From: an uncultured bacterium | GTDB lineage: Bacteria > Patescibacteriota > Minisyncoccia > Phycocordibacterales > UBA2100 | Assembly: GCA_903881205.1 (NCBI GenBank) | Contig: CAIRSC010000032.1 | Location: 1-5,388 of the forward strand | DNA: 5,388 bases | Direction: 5' to 3' | Shown: one piece after another, positions 1 to 5,388 of the stretch | Numbering within the stretch: position 1 is the stretch's first letter | Layout of the letters: every line of letters begins with the position of its first letter | Notes under the pieces: model-generated | The model's database searches: none | What the model saw: only the letters and a program-made list of their open reading frames with translations | What the model was told of the DNA's origin: nothing | Translations under genes and position numbers: made by a program

Positions 1-84
1 CGTTTCTTCGAGGACCTCGCCGATCGCATCGTCGCTGATCGCACCATCCTCCTTCTCTTTCTCCTCGTCGTCGTGAAATGCCAT
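1..84 (-). CDS. N-terminal fragment of an acidic small hypothetical protein
   Basis: Reading leftward from an ATG at 84-82, the frame stays open for 28 codons to the window edge, so the 3' end is missing. The peptide begins MAFHDDEEKEKEDGAISDDA and continues IGEVLEET. It is strongly acidic, with a run of Asp/Glu/Lys after a short hydrophobic start, and has no signal peptide or membrane segment in the visible part. I do not recognise a named family, and no function can be assigned. It resembles short acidic hypothetical proteins I recall from Parcubacteria, but that is memory, not a search. The start is favoured because the AT-rich promoter-like stretch lies immediately upstream and the gene is divergent from recG. 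No Shine-Dalgarno sequence precedes the ATG. Confidence 0.6.
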   Translation of the reverse strand, partial: MAFHDDEEKEKEDGAISDDAIGEVLEET

Positions 85-100
85 AGGTGATTTCTTATTT

Positions 101-129
101 TATATAAAATTTTATAACGTGAGAGTGAA
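101..129 (-). promoter_or_regulatory. Candidate promoter for the leftward acidic-protein gene
   Basis: On the minus strand a TTCACT (129-124) is followed after 17 bases by TATATA (106-101), each matching four of six bases of the sigma-70 consensus hexamers. Transcription would begin around 94 and leave a leader of roughly 10 bases before the ATG at 84. The hexamers are weak matches, and the surrounding run of A and T offers other registers for the -10 box. Confidence 0.35.
103..116. repeat. Perfect 14-bp AT palindrome in the divergent intergenic region
   Basis: TATAAAATTTTATA at 103-116 is a perfect palindrome made only of A and T, in a neighbourhood that is otherwise rich in G and C. It reads TATAAA on both strands, so it can offer a -10-like element in each direction, or act as a site for a dimeric regulator or as an easily melted segment. 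It overlaps the proposed minus-strand -10 box. Whether a protein binds it cannot be seen from the sequence. Confidence 0.5.
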
Positions 130-174
130 CTCGCCTATCTTACTTATGGAATCTAGATGTGCAAGTCGGCCCTG

Positions 175-205
175 TTGGTAGTGTGGATGGGTCATACGGT
201 ACAAT
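175..205 (+). promoter_or_regulatory. Candidate recG promoter placed for a leaderless transcript
   Basis: TACAAT at 200-205 matches five of six bases of the sigma-70 -10 consensus and stands out in a GC-rich flank. A weaker TTGGTA at 175-180 could serve as the -35 box, with a long spacer of 19 bases. Only six bases separate the -10 box from the recG ATG at 212, so a normal start point would fall on or beside the A of the start codon. No Shine-Dalgarno sequence occurs before that ATG, which agrees with leaderless translation. Confidence 0.45.
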
Positions 206-211
206 CGCTTC

Positions 212-2368
212 ATGACCCCCATGGATCCCGTGGCCAAGCATTTCCGCCTCACCAAGGATCAACTCGCGGCACTGCGGCGCCTCGGAGTAATCACGATCGC
301 CGACCTGCTGCGCCACTTCCCCGTGCGCTTTGAATCGGCCGGCATGTCGACGCAGGCGAAGAGCCTTGTGCCCGGGACCAAGGTCACTCTTTTTGGAACA
401 CTCACCAAACTCAAAGCGAAAAAGCTCTGGAAAAGCCGCCGTGCGATCACCGAAGGCTTCTTTGAGGATGCCACCGCCAAGGTCAGGGTAATGTGGTTCA
501 ACCAGCCGTACATCGCCTCATACGTCCCACAGGATTCTCCGGTGAAGGTCACGGGCACGGTCGGCGGCAGCGCCGAGCGCCCCTACATCACCAATCCCGA
601 GGTCGAAGCAATCCCGGTGGGCATGGTGCCCGAAGGACTCTTCGAGCAAGACACGCCGACAGAAGCGCCAAAAATATTTCCGGTGTATCCGGAGAGCCGC
701 GGCATCACGAGTAGATGGTTCTTCCATGCACTCGAACGAGTGTTTGCGGCAGGCGTGCACAGCGCACTCGAAGACCCGATCCCCGCGAAAATCCGCGAGC
801 AGTATCACCTGCCGGAACTTTCGACCGCACTCGTCTGGATCCACGCACCCGAAAAACATACCCACGCGGAGGCCGCACGCAAACGATTCGCATTCGAAGA
901 AATTTTCACGATCCAGGTCGCCCGCGCGCAAGAGCGATATGAGAACAGCATCGAGCCTTCGTTCCCGCTGCAACATGCCGATGCCAATGTGGAAACATTC
1001 CTCGACACCATCCCCTTTGCGCCGACCGGCGCGCAGCGCCGTGCAATGAGCGAAATATGCGCAGATTTTTCAAAACCCAACCCGATGGCGCGTCTACTCG
1101 AAGGCGACGTGGGCGCCGGCAAGACGCTCGTCGCTGCGGCTGCGGCATATGCCGTGGTCACCTCGCGTCCACCCGGCCGCACCTCGGGCACACTCCAGGT
1201 CGCCTATATGGCGCCCACCGAGATCCTGGCACAACAACACTTCCAATCATTCATCGAGTATTTCAAAGATGTGCCGGTGAATATCGCGCTGATGACCGGC
1301 TCCGGCTGCAAGAAATATCCGTCGAAAAGCGTGCGCGGCCGTGCGACCGATATCTCTCGCGCGCAACTACTCAAGTGGGTGGCGGGCGGCGAGATCGCGA
1401 TGGTCGTGGGCACCCACGCACTCATCCAGAAGGCGGTGAAGTTCCAGCACCTTGCACTTTGCATTGTCGACGAGCAGCATCGCTTCGGAACCAAACAGCG
1501 TCGGGCGCTCGCACACAAAGGCGACGCCTCTCCGCACTTCCTCTCAATGACGGCCACCCCCATCCCCCGCACACTCGCACTCACCATCTACGGCGATCTC
1601 GACCTCTCAGTACTCGATGAACTTCCGCCCGGACGCGCAAAAATCACGACGAAGATCGTTACGCCCAAAGGCAGGCCGGATGCATACGAAGCAGTACGAG
1701 CGGAACTCAGGAAAGGGCGACAGGCGTACGTAATCTGCCCTCGCATCGATGAACCGGATCCGGCCAAGATCAATGCAATACAGGCGAAGTCCGTCAAGGC
1801 TGAGGCTGAGCGGCTGCAACGCAGCGTATTTCCTGAGTACGAAATCGGAGTTCTTCACGGTGCGATGAAGCCCGCAGAAAAAGATGCGGTCATGCGCGAC
1901 TTTACGCGCGGCGATATTAAAATACTAGTTGCAACATCGGTCGTCGAAGTCGGAGTCAACGTCCCAAATGCGACCGCGATTATGATCGAAGGGGCCGAAC
2001 GCTTCGGGCTCGCCCAGCTGCACCAGCTGCGCGGCCGCGTGATGCGCTCATCGCATCCCCCAGTCTGTTTCCTTTTACCTGAGACAAAAAGCGAAATATC
2101 GATGAAGCGCCTCAAGGCACTCGAAACGAGTGATGATGGTTTCAAGCTTGCTGAAGCCGACCTCGAGAGTCGTGGTGCGGGCGACCTCTACGGTCGCAAA
2201 CAATGGGGAGTGAGCGACCTCGGTATGGAAGCACTCAAGAATGTGAAGCTCATCCAAGCAGCGCGCGAGGAAGCCCAAAAGCTCGTCGAAAAGGACCCAA
2301 CACTTGCCCATCATCCCGCACTCGCTGCTCGCGCTCTAGCAGCGAGTGCGGGAATGCACTCGGAATAA
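212..2368 (+). CDS. recG: ATP-dependent DNA helicase RecG
   Basis: RecG is a superfamily 2 double-stranded DNA translocase that remodels stalled replication forks and branch-migrates Holliday junctions in the cytoplasm. The 718 residues are close to the family's usual length (E. coli RecG is 693). The OB-fold wedge domain spans about 57-117. Helicase motifs follow in order: Walker A GDVGAGKT (298-305), DEQH box with the RecG-type DEQHRFG (420-426), SMTATPIPRT (445-454), HGAMKPAEK (549-557), ATSVVEVGVNVPNA (574-587) and HQLRGRVMR (604-612). A TRG-like translocation motif covers about 648-667 (DLESRGAGDLYGRKQWG). Compared with E. coli there is an extra stretch near 365-388 (CKKYPSK...DISRAQLLKW) before the GTHAL motif, which I recall from Parcubacteria RecG. 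The ATG at 212 is preferred to the in-frame ATG at 221 because of the -10-like box just upstream. All catalytic residues are present, so the enzyme should be active. It appears monocistronic. Confidence 0.96.
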   Translation: MTPMDPVAKHFRLTKDQLAALRRLGVITIADLLRHFPVRFESAGMSTQAKSLVPGTKVTLFGTLTKLKAKKLWKSRRAITEGFFEDATAKVRVMWFNQPYIASYVPQDSPVKVTGTVGGSAERPYITNPEVEAIPVGMVPEGLFEQDTPTEAPKIFPVYPESRGITSRWFFHALERVFAAGVHSALEDPIPAKIREQYHLPELSTALVWIHAPEKHTHAEAARKRFAFEEIFTIQVARAQERYENSIEPSFPLQHADANVETFLDTIPFAPTGAQRRAMSEICADFSKPNPMARLLEGDVGAGKTLVAAAAAYAVVTSRPPGRTSGTLQVAYMAPTEILAQQHFQSFIEYFKDVPVNIALMTGSGCKKYPSKSVRGRATDISRAQLLKWVAGGEIAMVVGTHALIQKAVKFQHLALCIVDEQHRFGTKQRRALAHKGDASPHFLSMTATPIPRTLALTIYGDLDLSVLDELPPGRAKITTKIVTPKGRPDAYEAVRAELRKGRQAYVICPRIDEPDPAKINAIQAKSVKAEAERLQRSVFPEYEIGVLHGAMKPAEKDAVMRDFTRGDIKILVATSVVEVGVNVPNATAIMIEGAERFGLAQLHQLRGRVMRSSHPPVCFLLPETKSEISMKRLKALETSDDGFKLAEADLESRGAGDLYGRKQWGVSDLGMEALKNVKLIQAAREEAQKLVEKDPTLAHHPALAARALAASAGMHSE
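2314..2353. terminator. 16-bp perfect hairpin at the recG 3' end, candidate transcription stop for the minus-strand operon
   Basis: TCCCGCACTCGCTGCT (2314-2329) and AGCAGCGAGTGCGGGA (2338-2353) are exact reverse complements around an 8-base loop. Allowing one bulged A extends the stem to CAT/ATG at its base. It lies in the last codons of recG (residues 701-714), ending 12 bases before the recG stop codon, and 16 bases downstream of the stop codon of the convergent minus-strand gene. That placement suits termination of minus-strand transcripts. In the recG direction, translating ribosomes would run over it. No immediate T-tract follows on either strand (on the minus strand a TTTT lies about 20 bases beyond the stem), so a classical intrinsic terminator is not proven. 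It could instead be an RNA-stabilising 3' hairpin. Confidence 0.6.
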
Positions 2369-2369
2369 T

Positions 2370-4271
2370 TTAACGCGTAATAGTAAACGCGCCGCTCGCT
2401 TGAGATTTCACAAACGTGGCCTGCAAAGGACAATTGCCGAAGCACGCGTTCGCGGGTGTATACACTTGAGCGACAACCGTGTAAGTACCTGGATCCGTGT
2501 AGTACGCAGATGGGCTGCCCACGAGCCCGTGGCAGAAACCACTAGCCTCACACTGAGGACCAGGGACCGTCCATGAGACCGCTCCGCTTGCCGATTTACC
2601 CAACGCTATCGTCCCGTAATTTTTATTAGCGCTATCGTAAAGCCAAAGCCCGACGGCACTATCCGATGCGAGTAGGCCCACATTCCATGAGACATTCAGG
2701 GTTCCGCTCTGCTGTACAGTTGTGGGAGATACGACCACGCCGGATGCCGTGTCGGCGACGCATTGTGGTGCAAGCTGACAACCATTGGCATCAGTACCGC
2801 TTCCGACGGCATGGTAGCCAATTGCACAGTCGATATTGTAAGAAACTGCTGCGCACGCTTCGGTATCCGGCACACATTTTGAATAATTTGGTATCGGGCA
2901 TCCGCTCGAATCATACGTCGGCGAACCTTTCTCACTATGCTGTCCTGCAGGACACATAATCGCCTGCATCATATAGACACGGCAACTATCGGGCAGCACT
3001 CCGGTGACACCGACGCTGACTGTACTACTCGTCTGTGCACTTCCCGCATCATTGGATACCGTAAATTTCGGAGAGTACGTGGCGGCATTTGAATACGCAT
3101 GTGTGAAAGTAGAAGAAGACGGAATATTTGAAGATTGTGCATTCATCGCCTGCAGCACAGCATACGGAGCCTCATCGCCCCATACTACCGAATAGCGAAT
3201 TTGCGCTCCCGGCTGATTCGGTACGGAAGCATGTACCGTCCATGTCCCCTGCTGACCGACGTTGAGTGAAGCCGGACCATCTACACCGGTCACTACAGGC
3301 GCACCCGTGGCTCCGTCCGCAATGCATTTTGCATTCGGGATCTCGCAGCCGTTCTGATCGTATGACGAAGCACTGTATTCATAATGCTGTCCCGCTGGAC
3401 ATGCCGCACGCTGATACACCCGGCACGAGTACGGAGTGCTGTCATACACGCAGCTCGCTGATTGAGTGCCGCAACCATTTGCATCATAGGTGGTCGCACC
3501 ATACTGATAGTGCTGGCCCGCCGGGCATGCCGCGCGCTGATACACAGGGCAGGCGATCAGAGTCGTGTCGTAGACACAGCTCTGCGAGCAGCCACTCGTG
3601 ACCAAGTGCTGCCCAGCCGGGCACAGAAGCGCCTGCATGGTGCACTGGGTGACTTCTGTAGTGCACTTCCACGAAGCAACACAGTTGCGGGAATCGAGAT
3701 TTGCGGTCAGCGTGCCACTACATGACGGTTGCGGGACCGTTACACAAGCGCCGGGATTGGTCGCCGTGGGTTGTGACACGGCAGTCGAGCATGCCCGCAC
3801 GATCGCGGCGCTCGTAAGCCTTCCGACACTTCCCCATCCGGTCGTCTCAGCAGATCCTGATGAAACGATCGATTGTTGCGCCTGGAAATTGCGCACTGCG
3901 GATTCGGTAAGATCGCCGTAGAAACCGGTTGCTGAATCGGTGGCAAGAAATCCCTTTCCCGCCAGAAATTTCTGAAGTGCAGTGACGGCTTCGCCACGCG
4001 CTCCGCGGCCGAGCGTGTAGTTAAAGACAGGACACACGATATTGCCGGTCGCGGGCGCACTCGTAGTACTGGTGACCGACACCGGATTTACCGAAGTCGT
4101 CGAGCTCGCCGCAAGATTCGCTGCCATTTTCTGTTGAAGCACTGTGACTTGCGAAAGTATCGATGCGATCTGGGCGCGTAACTCATCCGCAGTGATCGCG
4201 CTCGCGAAGACCGGAGCAAGCACTGCCCCGAGAAGCAGTACTCCTACGAAGATCCGTGAGAAGCTACGCAT
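2370..4271 (-). CDS. Secreted peptidoglycan-binding protein with four-cysteine modules and PKD-like domain
   Basis: This 633-residue protein is exported: residues 1-25 form a signal peptide (MRSFSR, then a hydrophobic core, then a likely cut after ASA). A short coiled coil (about 28-54, ADELRAQIASILSQV) and a Ser/Thr-rich linker follow. A peptidoglycan-binding domain of the PG_binding_1 type lies at about 86-157 (RGARGEAVTALQKFL, GFYGDLTESAVRNFQ), bracketed by Cys80 and Cys161. Residues 176-319 hold four four-cysteine modules (176-203, 210-235, 241-277, 283-319), then a PKD-like domain (about 320-421, with WGDE and FTHAYSNAATY), then two more modules (430-469, 473-507). The C-terminus (508-633) resembles Kre9/KNH-like beta-sandwich domains: LNVSWN, VSWTVPG, and the ending SGAFTITR. 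There is no LPXTG motif or C-terminal membrane anchor, so attachment is probably through the peptidoglycan-binding domain. The gene starts four bases after the upstream paralog's stop with no Shine-Dalgarno sequence, suggesting an operon with translational coupling. A role in surface display or adhesion is inference; no enzyme motif is seen. Confidence 0.9.
   Translation of the reverse strand: MRSFSRIFVGVLLLGAVLAPVFASAITADELRAQIASILSQVTVLQQKMAANLAASSTTSVNPVSVTSTTSAPATGNIVCPVFNYTLGRGARGEAVTALQKFLAGKGFLATDSATGFYGDLTESAVRNFQAQQSIVSSGSAETTGWGSVGRLTSAAIVRACSTAVSQPTATNPGACVTVPQPSCSGTLTANLDSRNCVASWKCTTEVTQCTMQALLCPAGQHLVTSGCSQSCVYDTTLIACPVYQRAACPAGQHYQYGATTYDANGCGTQSASCVYDSTPYSCRVYQRAACPAGQHYEYSASSYDQNGCEIPNAKCIADGATGAPVVTGVDGPASLNVGQQGTWTVHASVPNQPGAQIRYSVVWGDEAPYAVLQAMNAQSSNIPSSSTFTHAYSNAATYSPKFTVSNDAGSAQTSSTVSVGVTGVLPDSCRVYMMQAIMCPAGQHSEKGSPTYDSSGCPIPNYSKCVPDTEACAAVSYNIDCAIGYHAVGSGTDANGCQLAPQCVADTASGVVVSPTTVQQSGTLNVSWNVGLLASDSAVGLWLYDSANKNYGTIALGKSASGAVSWTVPGPQCEASGFCHGLVGSPSAYYTDPGTYTVVAQVYTPANACFGNCPLQATFVKSQASGAFTITR
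3385..3545 (-). repeat. Tandem near-duplicate modules visible at DNA level within the Cys-rich gene
   Basis: The stretch 3385-3419 recurs at 3511-3545 with 31 of 35 bases identical, an offset of 126 bases or exactly 42 codons. It encodes the VYQRAACPAGQHY core of modules 3 and 2 of the secreted protein. More diverged copies of the CPAGQH segment lie near 3607 (module 1) and 2938 (module 4). The high identity of the adjacent pair points to a recent in-frame duplication, while the outer copies are older. Confidence 0.75.
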
Positions 4272-4275
4272 ATGA

Positions 4276-5388
4276 TTAGTTGGAGATCACGAGCGAGACA
4301 CTGTCGCCTCGCGAGAGATCAGCTCCGCGGCGCAGGTAGATCGTATACGACCCACCAGCAGAATAGGTATGCGTGAATGTCTTGGTCACGACACCTGAAG
4401 CGCATGATGTGGAATTACTTTGCGAGAGATGCGCTGTGGTGTCGCCCCATGAGAGATCATAGCCGGTACAAGATGTTTGTAGGTCGAATGATGCGGTGAC
4501 GGCGAGCGGATTGCCGCCGACATTGGGAGTGACCGCCAGTGGTCCGAAGGTGTACGGAGCCGCAGTGACGGTAATCCTGAGCGATGAGCCGCCGCTGCGT
4601 GCAGTAAAGGTACCCGCCTGGGTATAGGTGTGCGATACCGTACCGATCGTGGAGCCCGCGGAGACCGTGGGCCCGACACTACCGTCTCCGTAATCAATAC
4701 TTGTGCCCGTCCCGCTAAAGGTCACCGAGAAAGGTGCAGTACCTGATGAGGGATTGGCGGAGAGCGCTGACACCGGCGCAGCGATCGGCCCTGATACACC
4801 GGAGACAATAACGGTGGCGCTCGTCTGATGCGCGCCAGCGGAGAGGACGACAACATATACGCCGCCGTAAATATATTGATGCGAATAGTTCTGGACGATC
4901 TGGCTGCACGTGCCCGACGGCACGACGAGTGACTGTGCGACAGTGCCATCACCCCACGAGAGTGTGTAGACGCCGCCGGAGCATGAATTGGTGGTATTGA
5001 TCGTCGCTTTCACACTGACCGTGAGCGGTGCATTGCCGGAGACAGGCGAGACTTGTATGAAGCCGCCGACCGGGCCAGAGGTAGTGTTGTTCGCGCCTGA
5101 ACCACCCGTACCTCCGGATGAAGTGGAACACTGTAGCGAGATCGCGGCCGCGGTGCGCGGACCGGTGACGCCATAACCGGTAGTATCTGCGGTGCCACTG
5201 GAAACGATATTATATTTTACCTGCCATCGCTTCACTGCCGCTTCTGTAAGTGCACCGTAGTATCCGGTGATTTGTCCTTCAGGATATATAGCGGGATTCG
5301 CAGCAAGGAATCGCTGCAAGCGCGACACATCGTCGCCTGATGAGCCAAGCTTAAGGACACGGCCGATAAGCGGACAGTTGGCGCTCGA
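4276..5388 (-). CDS. Secreted peptidoglycan-binding protein with three PKD domains, 5' end off the window
   Basis: The frame is open from the right edge to a TAA at 4278-4276, giving 370 visible residues. The GTG at 5328 is an internal Val codon, because homologous sequence continues upstream of it. Numbering from the window edge, a PG_binding_1-type domain occupies about 5-86 (CPLIGRVLKLGSSGDDVSRL, YPEGQITGYYGALTEAAV). A Gly/Ser/Thr linker covers 87-107 (STSSGGTGGSGANNTTSG). Three PKD-like domains follow: about 108-197 (LSWGDG, YSHQYIYGGVY), 205-276 (IDYGDG, VSHTYTQAGTF) and 281-370 (LSWGDT, FTHTYSAGGSY). The first and third each carry a Cys pair around the WGD motif (136/161 and 307/329), probable disulfides; the second has none. 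PKD domains are extracellular beta-sandwiches used for binding or as spacers. A signal peptide and coiled coil, as in the downstream paralog, are expected in the missing part. There is no C-terminal anchor. Likely function is wall-bound surface display; ligand unknown. Confidence 0.9.
   Translation of the reverse strand, partial: SSANCPLIGRVLKLGSSGDDVSRLQRFLAANPAIYPEGQITGYYGALTEAAVKRWQVKYNIVSSGTADTTGYGVTGPRTAAAISLQCSTSSGGTGGSGANNTTSGPVGGFIQVSPVSGNAPLTVSVKATINTTNSCSGGVYTLSWGDGTVAQSLVVPSGTCSQIVQNYSHQYIYGGVYVVVLSAGAHQTSATVIVSGVSGPIAAPVSALSANPSSGTAPFSVTFSGTGTSIDYGDGSVGPTVSAGSTIGTVSHTYTQAGTFTARSGGSSLRITVTAAPYTFGPLAVTPNVGGNPLAVTASFDLQTSCTGYDLSWGDTTAHLSQSNSTSCASGVVTKTFTHTYSAGGSYTIYLRRGADLSRGDSVSLVISN

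Noticed and set aside
146..181. Eleven-codon plus-strand ORF upstream of recG as a leader peptide (MESRCASRPCW)
   Set aside because: It has no Shine-Dalgarno sequence, no attenuator-like hairpins follow it, and ORFs this short arise by chance.
221..223. In-frame ATG at 221 as the recG start
   Set aside because: No Shine-Dalgarno sequence favours it, and the -10-like box fits the ATG at 212 as the first codon of the transcript. The difference is only three residues and cannot be excluded.
518..976. 152-residue minus-strand ORF inside recG
   Set aside because: It lies wholly within the well-supported recG coding region, has no recognisable domain, and its Cys/Arg-rich composition is typical of an antisense shadow in GC-rich DNA.
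1057..1620. 187-residue plus-strand ORF in another frame of recG
   Set aside because: It overlaps the RecG helicase motifs in a different frame and is rich in Arg, Gly and His with no domain.
3266..3601. Plus-strand ORF of 111 residues opposite the Cys-rich modules
   Set aside because: The minus strand has a strong domain-based reading across this region; the plus-strand peptide is a His/Ser/Arg-rich shadow.
3315..3644. CRISPR-like or intergenic tandem repeat
   Set aside because: The repeats are in frame, imperfect, spaced by whole codons, and encode cysteine modules, so they are protein repeats.
5326..5328. GTG as the start codon of the right-hand minus-strand gene
   Set aside because: The frame stays open to the window edge and the upstream residues (CPLIGRVLKLGSSGDD) complete the start of the peptidoglycan-binding domain, matching the paralog. 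The GTG is an internal Val.

Overview
The window reads as a piece of genome from an ultra-small bacterium of the Candidate Phyla Radiation (Patescibacteria, most likely a GC-rich Parcubacteria lineage such as a Kaiserbacteria-like group). This is inference from protein style, not from a marker gene. The RecG helicase carries an insertion and C-terminal motif variants that I recall from Parcubacteria. Two secreted proteins pair a peptidoglycan-binding domain with PKD or Cys-rich modules, an architecture common in that radiation. No visible start has a clear Shine-Dalgarno sequence. The standard code fits; no recoded UGA is needed.

Layout. Positions 1-84 (minus) hold the first 28 codons of an acidic small protein whose remainder lies off the left edge. 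Positions 85-211 are a divergent, AT-rich promoter region with a perfect 14-bp palindrome and, further right, a -10-like TACAAT placed so close to the recG ATG that the mRNA may be leaderless. Positions 212-2368 (plus) encode a full-length RecG branch-migration helicase. Its stop codon lies one base from the stop codon of a convergent gene. A long perfect hairpin sits inside the last codons of recG, just beyond the end of the convergent gene, where it could stop minus-strand transcription. Positions 2370-4271 (minus) encode a 633-residue secreted protein with a signal peptide, coiled coil, peptidoglycan-binding domain, several four-cysteine modules, a PKD-like domain and a Kre9/KNH-like C-terminal domain. 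Four bases upstream in the same direction, positions 4276-5388 (minus) hold the 3' part of a paralogous gene with a peptidoglycan-binding domain and three PKD domains.

How they fit together. The two minus-strand genes look like an operon for exported proteins that share a wall-binding N-terminal part but display different C-terminal modules, a plausible surface or adhesion apparatus. recG is a housekeeping DNA-repair gene that happens to converge on this operon. The part with least precedent in what I recognise is the array of four-cysteine CPAGQH modules interrupted by a PKD-like domain. No tRNA, rRNA, CRISPR array, insertion sequence or phage gene was seen.
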